Shown here in pieces: positions 1 to 9,474 of a stretch of DNA of 64,000 nucleotides. The notes beneath the pieces are model-generated. The model did no database searches. It saw only the letters and a program-made list of their open reading frames with translations, and was not told where the DNA came from. Position numbers and translations under genes: made by a program. Every line of letters begins with the position of its first letter. Position 1 is the first letter of the stretch. The DNA comes from Streptomyces armeniacus (GTDB lineage: Bacteria; Actinomycetota; Actinomycetes; Streptomycetales; Streptomycetaceae). The DNA is taken from the NCBI RefSeq assembly GCF_003355155.1, contig NZ_CP031320.1, positions 5,013,367 through 5,077,366 on the forward strand, given 5' to 3'.

Positions 1-703
1 GGTCGGCCGGGTTGGCGGGCGGGAGGTAGTACAGGCCGTGCTGCCGCGCGTGCGCGGCGAACCGCCGCTGCCCCGGCGAGAGCTCCGAGGGGAGGTGGCC
101 CTGGGCGAGGACGACGGCGGATAGGCCGGCTATCCGGGTGCCGTCGGAGAGTTCGAGCAGCTGCGTCGTCGCCGCCTCCGCCGTCCCGCGGCCCGGCGCG
201 GTGGCCTCGTCCGACAGCCGTACGGCGCGCGCCGCGTGCACCCGTACGGTCACGGACTCGGGAGCGCGGCGCAGCACCTCGCCGAACACCCAGGCCAGAT
301 AGGCGCCGTAGAGCCGCCGCGTCGGGTAGTCGTCGGGGCCCAGCGGCGGGCGGTCCCGGTCCGGCGTACGGGTGCCGTCGGCGCCGGGCGCGCCGCTCTC
401 GTACCACTCGTGGAGGCTCGGCCCCGGCAGCACCGGCCCCTCCGCCGCCACGGTGGCGTCCGTGAACAGCGTCACCTGCGCGGCGACGGTGTTCATCAGC
501 AGCTCGTCCGGCTGGTCCGTACGCCACACGCGGCCCGGACCGGGCGGCTCCGGATCGACGACGTGGACGGTCAGCGGTACGGCCGGGCCGAGCCGGTCCG
601 GTACGGCCGCGCACAGCCGTTCCAGGACGCTCGTGCCGCGCGGTCCGGCGCCGACCACGGCGAGGGCATGGTGCAGGGCGGCCAAGAGTCGTCTCCCGTG
701 CAT
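1..703 (-). CDS. FAD/NAD(P)-binding protein (partial, C-terminus outside window)
   Basis: N-terminal part of a flavoprotein of the streptomycete FAD/NAD(P)-binding family. The start codon at 703 gives a short leader followed by a Rossmann nucleotide-binding motif (VVGAGPRGTSVLERL, about residues 16-30). This motif is typical of enzymes that bind FAD through a GxGxxG loop, here with the GPRGTS variant. The reading frame stays open to the window edge, so no stop is visible. Downstream of the motif come conserved segments such as DEPPGPGRVW-like text and DGTRIAGLSAVVLAQGH, consistent with an oxidoreductase fold. Substrate is unknown. It is encoded head-to-tail with the PhoD gene, about 110 bp away, so co-transcription is possible but not shown. 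Confidence 0.75.
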   Translation of the reverse strand, partial: MHGRRLLAALHHALAVVGAGPRGTSVLERLCAAVPDRLGPAVPLTVHVVDPEPPGPGRVWRTDQPDELLMNTVAAQVTLFTDATVAAEGPVLPGPSLHEWYESGAPGADGTRTPDRDRPPLGPDDYPTRRLYGAYLAWVFGEVLRRAPESVTVRVHAARAVRLSDEATAPGRGTAEAATTQLLELSDGTRIAGLSAVVLAQGHLPSELSPGQRRFAAHARQHGLYYLPPANPAD

Positions 704-812
704 GCGTGCGGCGCTGGTGCCTGCCTGCGGCTGCGTTCGTGCCTGCCTGCGGTGGCGGGTGCCTGCCGCGGCGCCGACCATCATGCCGCCTCGCACGGGC
801 CCTTCCGGACGA

Positions 813-2498
<1,686 letters not shown>

Positions 2499-2603
2499 CG
2501 CGGTCTCCCTCCATCGCCCCGTAACCGTACGGAACGACGGAGGGAGAACGGTAGTTTCCCGCGGACCCGGTGTGGGGGGTGTGTGAAGGCCCGCGGGGCC
2601 GGG

Positions 2604-3269
2604 TCAGCAGGCGCTCAGGACCTCGTCGAGCTTGCCCTTCTCGGCGGAGTCAGCGGTCATGTCGTAGGTGTGCTTCACCCAGACCCACATCTGCGCGTAC
2701 GTGCAGTGGTAGTCCGTGTTCGACGGCATCCACTCGGCCGGGTCCTTGTCGCTCTTCTCCTGGTTGGCGTTGTCGGTGACGGCGATCAGCTGCGCGACGT
2801 CCATGTCGTTCGCGAAGCCCTCGCGCTGCTCGTCCGTCCAGTCGGCGGCACCGGAGCGCCAGGCCTCGGCGAGCGGGACCATGTGGTCGATGTCCACGTC
2901 GGAGGGGTCGGTCCAGGTTTCCTTGTCGTACTCGCTGTACCAGCTGCCGCTCGTCGGGTAGCAGTCGCTGCCGGTCTCGACGCCTTCGCCGTCCCGCTTC
3001 AGCACCGCCTCGCGGGTGTCGCAGCTGTCGCCCTGGTTGCTCCAGTGCGGGAACTTGTCGCGGTCGTAGCCGTCCGACGAGCCCTCTTCCGCCTCGGTCA
3101 GCTCGCCGAGCATCGTCCGCGCCTCCGCGGCGCTCGGCGGAGTGGGCGGTGCGGCCGTCGCGGAACCGCCGCCGGCCAGCGTGACCGTGGCGCATACCGC
3201 GGCCAGAAAAGCGGCCGCTGTCGCGGTGACCGCGGAGCGACGCGCGTAGAACCTGCGTATGCCGTGCAT
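2604..3269 (-). CDS. secreted HNH endonuclease family protein (DUF1524-like)
   Basis: 221-residue secreted nuclease-like protein. The ATG at 3269 was chosen because GAGGGAG lies just upstream. An alternative upstream start at 3368 would add 33 residues lacking signal-peptide character. Residues 1-40 form a signal peptide (basic head, Ala-rich core, ending ATAA). The mature part contains DIDHMVPLAEAW (126-137), the HNH/DUF1524 catalytic region, and paired cysteines suggesting disulphides. Family members are extracellular nucleases that may scavenge DNA or act on neighbouring cells; the target here is unknown. Single gene, convergent-free, with about 240 bp to the next, divergent gene. Confidence 0.85.
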   Translation of the reverse strand: MHGIRRFYARRSAVTATAAAFLAAVCATVTLAGGGSATAAPPTPPSAAEARTMLGELTEAEEGSSDGYDRDKFPHWSNQGDSCDTREAVLKRDGEGVETGSDCYPTSGSWYSEYDKETWTDPSDVDIDHMVPLAEAWRSGAADWTDEQREGFANDMDVAQLIAVTDNANQEKSDKDPAEWMPSNTDYHCTYAQMWVWVKHTYDMTADSAEKGKLDEVLSAC

Positions 3270-3508
3270 ACGAACTCCCTCTTGGTGGGGGGACTTGGAG
3301 AGCACCATGCTCGAGCCGCCGGGTGTCGCCCCGGCGTTCGACAGGTAACAGCGTGCCGACGTGTGCACGTCACATCAAGACCCTGTTCGGCTGACTTGCC
3401 GCGACTCTGTGCGGCCGGACGGCCCGCCGGGCCGGCTGACGCGCCGTCAACCGGCCCGGCACGGCCGTGTGCTCCGGCCGCTACGGCCGTGCGCTCTAGG
3501 GTGAGCCC

Positions 3509-4297
3509 GTGCTCGCCGCCGATGCCCTGCTGCCCGTGAACCCCGTGCTCGGGGTCGTCCTCGGGGTGCTGCTGCTCGCCGCGATGGCGGTCGGGGCGTT
3601 CGCCCGGCTGGCGCACGACGGGCGCGGCCACGCGCGCGCCGTCGCGTTCGCCGGGCTGCGCGCCGCCGTCCAACTCGCCGCCGTCTCCTGGCTGATCGGC
3701 TGGGTGGTCGGCGCCGTACCGACCCTGCTGGGCTTCGTCGCGCTGATGTACGCGGTGGCCGTACGGACGGCGGGCCGCCGTATCACCGACAACGGCACCT
3801 GGTGGTGGACGTCCGTGCCGCTGGCCGCCGGGGTGTTCCCCGTGCTGCTGGTCCTGCTGCTGACCGGGCTGGTGCCGCTGGACGGCATCGCCCTCGTGCC
3901 CATCGCGGGCATCCTCATCGGCGGCGCCCTGACCGCCACGGTGCTCGCGGGGCGGCGCGCGCTGGAGGAGCTGCTGACCCGCCGGGGCGAGGTGGAGGCG
4001 GCGCTGGCGCTGGGAATGCCCGACCGCGAGGCGCGCCTGGAGATCGCGCGGCCCGCCGCGGCCGGCGCGCTGCTGCCCGGCCTCGACCAGACGCGCACCG
4101 TGGGACTCGTCACACTGCCGGGCGCGTTCGTCGGCATGCTGCTGGGCGGCGCGTCCCCGCTGCTGGCCGGTGCGGTGCAGCTGTTCGTCCTGGTCGCGCT
4201 GATGCTGGTGCAGGTGGTCGCGGTGGCCGCCGTGCTGGAGCTGATCGCGCGGGGCCGGCTGCATCGCGTACCCTTGGCGGCGTCTGAAGGGGAGTAG
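3509..4297 (+). CDS. FetB/UPF0014-family metal export permease
   Basis: 262-residue integral membrane protein of the UPF0014 (FetB/YbbM) family. In E. coli the homologue pairs with the ATPase FetA to export iron. The GTG start begins seven or so hydrophobic segments. The conserved cytoplasmic stretch with a Gly-Met-Pro (LALGMPDREA, about 165-175) followed by arginine-rich helices and TVGLVTLPGAFVGMLLGG (about 193-210) is characteristic. No FetA-like ATPase is adjacent: the gene upstream is a divergent nuclease. Its stop codon TAG lies inside the conserved 5' core of a manganese riboswitch that precedes the next gene, which suggests a metal-homeostasis pair (inference). Confidence 0.85.
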   Translation: MLAADALLPVNPVLGVVLGVLLLAAMAVGAFARLAHDGRGHARAVAFAGLRAAVQLAAVSWLIGWVVGAVPTLLGFVALMYAVAVRTAGRRITDNGTWWWTSVPLAAGVFPVLLVLLLTGLVPLDGIALVPIAGILIGGALTATVLAGRRALEELLTRRGEVEAALALGMPDREARLEIARPAAAGALLPGLDQTRTVGLVTLPGAFVGMLLGGASPLLAGAVQLFVLVALMLVQVVAVAAVLELIARGRLHRVPLAASEGE

Positions 4298-4400
4298 CTC
4301 TTCGCCGGACCGTCGACACACTGGGCAGCGCGTCTGCCCCGGCGCCCGGAGCGCGTACGGGTCTTCGACGCCCCGTTCGCGCCAGCGAGACCTTCGGCCG
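4284..4400 (+). ncRNA. yybP-ykoY manganese riboswitch
   Basis: The stretch carries both conserved halves of the yybP-ykoY aptamer. The 5' core GGGGAGTAGC is at 4289-4298 and the 3' core AGCGAGACCTTC is at 4384-4395. A 7-bp P1 helix can form between 4284-4290 (CTGAAGG) and 4391-4397 (CCTTCGG, one G-U pair). The variable arm between them is GC-rich. The family senses Mn2+ and usually precedes Mn exporters of the MntP or GDT1/UPF0016 type, exactly the gene that follows. Unusually, the stop codon of the upstream permease (4295-4297) is part of the conserved loop. I did not resolve the expression platform; about 110 nt separate the aptamer from the GDT1 start. Confidence 0.85.
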
Positions 4401-4511
4401 CAGTGTCCGTACGCATATCCGTATGCCGCGACGCTGTCGAGCCGAAGCGTGCGCGCTCCCGCGGACCCTCCGGCACGGCGGCCCGCGGCCCCGAATCACC
4501 GAAGGATCCCC

Positions 4512-5096
4512 GTGTTCAGCATCACTGTCGCCGCCGTCACGTTCGGCGTCGTCTTCCTCGCCGAGCTGCCCGACAAGACCGCGCTGGCCGGGCTGATGCT
4601 CGGCACCCGCTACCGCGCCTCGTACGTCTTCGCCGGCGTCGCCGCCGCCTTCGCCGTGCACGTGGCGCTGGCCGTCGCCGCGGGCAGCGTGCTGACGCTG
4701 CTGCCGCACCGGCTGGTGGACGGGGTGGTCGGGACGCTGTTCCTGGCCGGGGCGGCCGTCCTCTTCTTCAAGAAGGACGACCACGACGACGAGAACGCCA
4801 AGGCGCCCGCCGACCAGTCCTTCTGGAAGGTGGCGGCGAGCGGCTTCATGCTCATCCTGGCCGCGGAGTTCGGCGACCTCACCCAGATCATGACGGCGAA
4901 CCTCGCGGCGCGCTACGACGATCCGCTGTCCGTCGCCGTCGGCGCGCTGCTCGCCCTGTGGGCGGTCGCCGGGCTGGGCATCCTGGGCGGGCGCACGCTG
5001 ATGCGGTACGTGCCGCTGCGGCTGATCACGAAGGTGGCGGCGCTGCTGATGCTGGCGCTGGGGGTGTTCAGCCTGTACGAGGCGGTGTCGGGCTGA
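4512..5096 (+). CDS. TMEM165/GDT1 (UPF0016) family Mn2+/Ca2+ transporter
   Basis: 194-residue membrane protein of the UPF0016/GDT1 family, secondary cation exporters for Mn2+ or Ca2+. Two copies of the family motif E-x-G-D-(K/R)-(T/S) are visible. The first is ELPDKT (18-23), with Gly replaced by Pro, and the second is EFGDLT (119-124); both mark the pseudo-symmetric halves. A His/Asp-rich loop (KKDDHDDEN, about 88-95) separates the halves. GTG at 4512 was chosen: GAAGGA lies 6-11 nt upstream and the protein then begins directly with the first helix. Six helices are expected. The upstream Mn riboswitch strongly supports a role in relieving manganese excess. Confidence 0.88.
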   Translation: MFSITVAAVTFGVVFLAELPDKTALAGLMLGTRYRASYVFAGVAAAFAVHVALAVAAGSVLTLLPHRLVDGVVGTLFLAGAAVLFFKKDDHDDENAKAPADQSFWKVAASGFMLILAAEFGDLTQIMTANLAARYDDPLSVAVGALLALWAVAGLGILGGRTLMRYVPLRLITKVAALLMLALGVFSLYEAVSG

Positions 5097-5178
5097 CGCG
5101 CCCGCGCGTGCGCCGTACGAGCGGGTGCGCGCGTACGAGCGGGTGCGCGCGTACGGTCCGCCCGTGCGGCGCCCCGCC

Positions 5179-5853
5179 TCAGTCCCCGAAGTCCAGCCGC
5201 ACTGTGCCGCCTGTGCCGTCCGTGCTCGCCGTGACCCGTATCCGCGCCAGGTCGGGCACGGCCACGGTCGGCCCGTGCGCGCCCGCGCGCGGGCCGACGC
5301 CCACCACGCGCATCCCGGCGGCGAGCGCGGCGGCGATGCCCGCGCCGGAGTCCTCGAAGGCGACGCAGTCGGCCGGTTCGTAGCCCAGTTCGGCGGCGCC
5401 CTTGAGGAAGCCCTCGGGGTCAGGCTTGCTGGCGCTCACGCACTCCGCGGTGATGCGGGCTGCGGGCAGCGGCAGCCCGGCGGCGCCCATGCGGGCGGTG
5501 GCGAGCGCGGTGTCCGCCGAGGTCACCAGGGCGTGCGGGACGGTCGCGGCGGCGAGCGCGGCGAGGAACGCGGCGGCGCCGGGGATCGCCACGACGCCGT
5601 CGAGGTCGGCGGTCTCCTGGGCGAGGAGTTCGCGGTTCTCCGCGAGGTTGACCTCCGTCGGGCGGTCGGGGAGGAGCGCGGCCATGGTGGAGTGGCCCTG
5701 CCTGCCGTGCGCGACCTTCAGTACGTGGTCCGCGTCCATGCCCTTGGCGGCGGCCCAGCCGCGCCAGACGCGCTCGACGACGGCGTCCGAGTTGACCAGC
5801 GTGCCGTCCATGTCGAGGAGCAGGGCGCGGGTGGTGAGCGGGGCGTTCGGCAT
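5179..5853 (-). CDS. HAD-family phosphatase (phosphoglycolate/sugar-phosphatase-like)
   Basis: 224-residue haloacid-dehalogenase superfamily hydrolase, subfamily IA. Motif I DMDGTLV (14-20) carries the nucleophile Asp and acid/base Asp. Motif II is the Thr/Ser in LVTSAD (about 109-114). Motif III is the Lys in SKPDPEGF (about 142-149), and motif IV is EDSGAG (about 166-171). Such enzymes dephosphorylate small phosphosugars; the substrate cannot be read from sequence. About 95 bp upstream lies an AT-rich palindrome (5947-5967) that could be an operator for this gene. Confidence 0.85.
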   Translation of the reverse strand: MPNAPLTTRALLLDMDGTLVNSDAVVERVWRGWAAAKGMDADHVLKVAHGRQGHSTMAALLPDRPTEVNLAENRELLAQETADLDGVVAIPGAAAFLAALAAATVPHALVTSADTALATARMGAAGLPLPAARITAECVSASKPDPEGFLKGAAELGYEPADCVAFEDSGAGIAAALAAGMRVVGVGPRAGAHGPTVAVPDLARIRVTASTDGTGGTVRLDFGD

Positions 5854-5946
5854 GGCGTTCGGACTCCCGGTGCGACAGTGAAAGGTGGTCCCGCCCGCCG
5901 GTCAGGGACGCCCCATCCGTCAGGTGAGGGGCACGGGCGGAACCAC

Positions 5947-5967
5947 TTTGTTTCTACAAGATACAAA
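5947..5967. promoter_or_regulatory. AT-rich imperfect palindrome, putative operator
   Basis: Arms TTTGTTTC (5947-5954) and GATACAAA (5960-5967) are inverted repeats with one mismatch around a 5-nt spacer TACAA. It is conspicuously AT-rich in DNA of more than 70% GC. It sits in the 165-bp gap between the 3' end of the MFS gene and the 5' end of the HAD phosphatase gene, so the HAD gene is the likely target. The size fits a MarR, HxlR or TetR-type dimeric regulator. No regulator gene is adjacent, but the MFS exporter next door ends in a MarR-like domain. Confidence 0.5.
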
Positions 5968-6018
5968 ACGGGAGCCGTGCACGCCAGTGCCTATGGCACC
6001 CGACTCGTACGGGCTCAC

Positions 6019-8082
6019 TCACGCCATGCGCGTACGGGGGTTGCGTACGGGCGGCTCGGCGCGCGGGCACTCGCTCTCCGCGCCGCCGAGTTCGGCGTTC
6101 AACTCCCGTACCAGCTCGGTCAGTTCCTGCGGCCGGTCCGCCGACCACCAGTCGCCCAACAGCTCCGCGAGCGAGTCCTCGCGCGCCCGCGCGAGCCGTG
6201 CCGCGGTCCCGCTGCCCGCGGCGGTCAGCACGAGCGCCAGCCCTTCCCGTACGGCCAGGCCGCGCTCCTCCAGCTGGCGTGCCGCGTCCGCGATCACCGG
6301 GCGCGGGACCACGCCGTGGTCGGCGAGGAGTGCCGGTTCGACGGCTCCGTGCCGGGCGACGCGCAGCAGCATCCAGCACGCGGCGGGCCGCAGGTCCACG
6401 CCGGCGCGTGCGGCGATCCGCGCGTACAGGTCGCGGCGGCCCTGCCGGGTGCTCAGCAGCGACAGCGCGCGGCGCACCTCGTCGGCGGAGGAGCGTTCGA
6501 CGGGGTTGGCGGCCAGGGTCTCGCTCTCGTCGGGGGACAGCACGCTGCGGCGCAGAGGCTCCTCCTTGAGGAGGCACGCGAGGATGAACGCGATCAGCAC
6601 CACCGGCGCCGCGTACAGGAAGACGTCCGTGATCGCGGAGGAGTACGCGCGCAGCACCGCCTCGCGCGTGTCCGGCGGCAGGGTGCCCACCGCACGCGGA
6701 TCGTGCTGCAGGGACGTGGCCGAGACGCCCTCCGGCAGCTCCCGCCCGCGCAGCGCGGCGCCCAGGTAGTCGCCGAGTCGGCCGGTGAACACGGTGCCGA
6801 AGACGGCGACGCCGAACGACGCCCCGATGGAGCGGAAGAAGCTCGCGCCGGAGGTGGCGACGCCGAGGTCGGCGTAGTCCACGGCGTTCTGCACGGCCAG
6901 CACCAGCACCTGCATCACCAGGCCGAGGCCCAGCCCGAACACCGTGAAGTACGCGCTCATCTCCGCCGTCGAGCTGTGCTCGTCCATGCGGTGCAGCAGC
7001 ACCAGGCCCAGCCCGGTGACCGCCGTGCCGAGGACGGGGAACACCTTCCAGCGGCCCGTACGGCTCACCAGCTGCCCCGACAGCGTGGACGACACCAGCA
7101 TCCCGGCGACCATGGGCAGCATGTGCACGCCCGAGAGCGTCGGCGTGACGGCGTGCACGACCTGGAGGAACGTCGGCAGGTACGTCATCGCGCCGAACAT
7201 CGCGAAGCCGACGACGAAGCCGATCACCGAGCACAGCGTGAACGTGCGGATGCGGAACAGCTTCAGCGGCACGACCGGCTCCACCGCCCGCCGTTCCACC
7301 GCGACGAACCACACCAGCAGCACCGCGGCAAGCGCCGCGAGCCCGCCCGTCTGCACGGAGAGCCACGGCCAGCTGGTGCCGCCCAGCGACGCGATCAGCA
7401 CCAGGCAGGTGGCGACGCAGGCGATCAGGAACGTGCCGAGGTAGTCGATGCGGTGCCGGTGCGGGCGCGCGGGCAGATGCAGCACGGTGGCGACGACGAG
7501 CAGGGCGACGGCGCCGAGCGGCAGGTTGATGTAGAACACCCAGCGCCAGTCGAGGTGTTCGGTGAAGAACCCGCCCAGCAGCGGGCCCAGCACGCTCGAC
7601 ATGCCGAACACCGCGCCGAACAGGCCCTGGTAGCGGCCCCGTTCGCGGGGCGGCACCATGTCCCCGACGATCGCCATGGACAGCGTCATCAGCCCGCCGC
7701 CGCCCAGTCCCTGCACGGCGCGGAAGCCGATGAGCTGCGGCATGTCCTGCGCCACGCCGCACAGCGCGGAGCCGGCCAGGAACAGCGCGATGGCGGACTG
7801 GAACAGCCGCTTCCGCCCGTACTGGTCGCCCAGCTTGCCCCACAGCGGCGTCGCGGCGGTCGCGGCGAGCAGATACGCCGTGACCACCCACGACAGATGG
7901 TTCAGTCCGCCGAGTTCGCTGACGATGGTGGGCAGCGCCGTCGCGACGATCGTCTGGTCGAGCGCGGCCAGCAGCATCCCCAGCAGCAGGGCCCCCATGG
8001 GCAGCCACAGGGCGCGGCCGGACAGGGCGTCCCCGGCGCCGGGGGCTGAGGGCGCCGCGTCCGGCGCGTGCTGCGTCGCCAT
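6019..8082 (-). CDS. DHA2-family MFS multidrug exporter with C-terminal MarR-like domain
   Basis: 687-residue protein. The start ATG at 8082 is chosen for its GAGGAGGG site; a 16-residue upstream extension has none. Residues about 20-505 form a 14-helix EmrB/QacA-type drug:H+ antiporter. Landmarks are LDQTIVATALPTI in helix 1, GKLGDQYGRKR in the cytoplasmic loop, and a motif C-like GPLLGGFFTEH in helix 5. The remaining 180 or so residues are soluble and resemble a MarR-type winged helix (alpha-rich, ending LVRELNAEL). Such fusions occur in actinobacterial exporters. The tail may sense ligand or bind DNA, but no function is established here. Substrate unknown. Confidence 0.85.
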   Translation of the reverse strand: MATQHAPDAAPSAPGAGDALSGRALWLPMGALLLGMLLAALDQTIVATALPTIVSELGGLNHLSWVVTAYLLAATAATPLWGKLGDQYGRKRLFQSAIALFLAGSALCGVAQDMPQLIGFRAVQGLGGGGLMTLSMAIVGDMVPPRERGRYQGLFGAVFGMSSVLGPLLGGFFTEHLDWRWVFYINLPLGAVALLVVATVLHLPARPHRHRIDYLGTFLIACVATCLVLIASLGGTSWPWLSVQTGGLAALAAVLLVWFVAVERRAVEPVVPLKLFRIRTFTLCSVIGFVVGFAMFGAMTYLPTFLQVVHAVTPTLSGVHMLPMVAGMLVSSTLSGQLVSRTGRWKVFPVLGTAVTGLGLVLLHRMDEHSSTAEMSAYFTVFGLGLGLVMQVLVLAVQNAVDYADLGVATSGASFFRSIGASFGVAVFGTVFTGRLGDYLGAALRGRELPEGVSATSLQHDPRAVGTLPPDTREAVLRAYSSAITDVFLYAAPVVLIAFILACLLKEEPLRRSVLSPDESETLAANPVERSSADEVRRALSLLSTRQGRRDLYARIAARAGVDLRPAACWMLLRVARHGAVEPALLADHGVVPRPVIADAARQLEERGLAVREGLALVLTAAGSGTAARLARAREDSLAELLGDWWSADRPQELTELVRELNAELGGAESECPRAEPPVRNPRTRMA

Positions 8083-8181
8083 GCGCCCTCCTCGGCTCCC
8101 GCGTGGACGAAAGTGCCCTTCCATCGTCACCGCTGTACGCCGGAACGGCCTCCCGGCGTGTGCCCGGGCCCGTACGCCTGC

Positions 8182-8529
8182 CTACGCGGGCTTGGGCGGC
8201 GCCTGCTGCACGACCTCGAACGACCACAGCGCGGAACTCGCCGACACGGGCTTCGGGCGCTCGCCGCCGTCGCCGCTGCCGCTGCCGCCGCCTGTGCCGC
8301 GCTGGTGGGCGCTCTTCATCGGGCCCTCCATCCAGGCGCGGTACGACTCCTCGTCGCGCCACCGCGTGTACACCAGGTACTCGTCGGTGCCCTCCAGCGG
8401 GCGCAGCAGCTCGAACCACTCGAAGCCGTCCGCGCTCTCCACAGTCCCGGCCCGCGCGCCGAACCGCTGCTCGAACGTCTCGCGCTGCTCGGCGGGAACG
8501 GTCAGCACATTGATCTTGACGATGCTCAT
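8182..8529 (-). CDS. antibiotic biosynthesis monooxygenase (ABM) domain protein
   Basis: 115-residue dimeric alpha/beta-barrel protein of the ABM superfamily (haem-degrading or quinone-forming monooxygenases and many uncharacterised members). The start MSIVKINVLTV at 8529 gives the typical first beta strand. WFELLRPLEGTDEYLVYTRW and SYRAWMEGPMKSAH are core ABM sequence. A Gly/Ser-rich linker (about 82-92) is followed by a C-terminal strand. Related proteins act on haem or on polyketide substrates, but no partner gene is nearby. It is divergent from the LPMO gene; the 370-bp gap holds DasR-like sites. Confidence 0.75.
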   Translation of the reverse strand: MSIVKINVLTVPAEQRETFEQRFGARAGTVESADGFEWFELLRPLEGTDEYLVYTRWRDEESYRAWMEGPMKSAHQRGTGGGSGSGDGGERPKPVSASSALWSFEVVQQAPPKPA

Positions 8530-8672
8530 GTGCCCCATACTGCCGTGCCACCGCGCGCCGTCCGCCCCGCCCCCGCCTCGTCCGCCCGCCCCGTCCGCAC
8601 GCCTCGCCGAGTCCCGCGGCGGCGCGTCCGTACGCTGCATCGGTTTCCCCGGTCAACTTTCCCCGCGCCAAA

Positions 8673-8712
8673 GGTCTTGACCGCGCTCCGTCAAAAAGAT
8701 AGGTCTAGACCT
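8673..8712 (+). promoter_or_regulatory. promoter with DasR-type (dre) palindromes before LPMO gene
   Basis: Two palindromes with the GGTC-nn-GACC core occur: GGTCTTGACC at 8673-8682 and AGGTCTAGACCT at 8701-8712. The second is a full 12-bp palindrome matching the centre of the dre consensus (TGGTCTAGACCA) bound by DasR, the GlcNAc-responsive repressor of streptomycete chitin genes. A possible promoter (TTGACC at 8677-8682, 17-nt gap, TAGGTC at 8700-8705) would put one element on each promoter box. Located about 190 nt before the LPMO start, so the leader is fairly long. DasR control is inference from the motif and the chitin-active product. Confidence 0.6.
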
Positions 8713-8899
8713 GGCACACGTGATACCGACTCGCCACTTCGCGGCCGCAGTTCCGCATCACGCGGTCGTGTCCTCACCGTTGTCGGAGTGTCCGTTCTCG
8801 CGTTGCCGACGCTCGACCAGGCCGCCGTAAGGCACCTGCACTCCCGTGCCGGTGCCGACCCCCACCCTGACGGGCGGCCGCCATCGTGAAGGAGTTGGC

Positions 8900-9415
8900 A
8901 TGAACCGGAAACGCAAGCTCGCTGCCGTCATCGGCGCGGGGATCGCTCCCCTGCTCGTTGTGTCACTGCCGGCCAGCCCGGCCAGTGCGCACGGCTACGT
9001 CGACTCGCCCGCCAGCCGGCAGGCCCAGTGCGCCGAGGGCACGGTCGACTGCGGACCCATCAAGTGGGAACCCCAGAGCGTCGAGGGTCCCAAGGGCCTG
9101 AACAGCTGCAGCGGCGGCAACGAGCAGTTCGCAGAGCTCGACGACGACAGCAAGGGCTGGAAGGTCCACGACGTCGGCAGCTCGGCCAGCTTCAACTGGC
9201 GGCTGACCGCGCGGCACGCGACCAGCACGTGGCAGTACTTCGCGGGCGGCCAGAAGATCGCCGAGTTCGACGACGGCGGCGCGCAGCCCGGTGAGACGGT
9301 CACGCACCAGGTCGACTTCGGCGGCCTCTCCGGCCAGCAGAAGGTGCTCGCCGTCTGGAACATCGCGGACACGGCCAACGCGTTCTACGCCTGCATCGAC
9401 GTGAACGTGGGCTGA
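8900..9415 (+). CDS. secreted lytic polysaccharide monooxygenase (AA10, chitin/cellulose-active)
   Basis: 171-residue single-domain AA10 LPMO. ATG at 8900 follows GAAGGAG. The signal peptide (1-30) ends ASPASA, so cleavage exposes His31 as the mature N-terminus, the first ligand of the copper histidine brace. The second ligand is His106 in LTARHATS. DTANAFYACIDV near the C-terminus supplies the axial aromatic residue and a cysteine. Cys44/Cys51-type pairs suggest disulphides. There is no carbohydrate-binding module. The enzyme oxidatively cleaves crystalline chitin or cellulose outside the cell; short AA10 members of this type are usually chitin-active. The upstream DasR-like palindromes fit chitin regulation. 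Confidence 0.93.
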   Translation: MNRKRKLAAVIGAGIAPLLVVSLPASPASAHGYVDSPASRQAQCAEGTVDCGPIKWEPQSVEGPKGLNSCSGGNEQFAELDDDSKGWKVHDVGSSASFNWRLTARHATSTWQYFAGGQKIAEFDDGGAQPGETVTHQVDFGGLSGQQKVLAVWNIADTANAFYACIDVNVG

Positions 9416-9426
9416 CCCCCGCACCC

Positions 9427-9465
9427 GGGGCGGCCCGCGGGCACACGGTGTCCGCGGGCCGCCCC
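9427..9465 (+). terminator. strong hairpin terminator after LPMO gene
   Basis: A perfect 14-bp inverted repeat lies 12 nt after the LPMO stop. Arms are GGGGCGGCCCGCGG (9427-9440) and CCGCGGGCCGCCCC (9452-9465) around an 11-nt loop. There is no T-run, which is normal for streptomycete terminators. Confidence 0.8.
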
Positions 9466-9474
9466 TTCACACGG

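Noticed and set aside
5125..8049. Open frame of more than 900 codons antisense to HAD and MFS genes
   Set aside because: His/Gln/Arg/Ala-rich translation, no motif, fully overlaps two well-supported genes.
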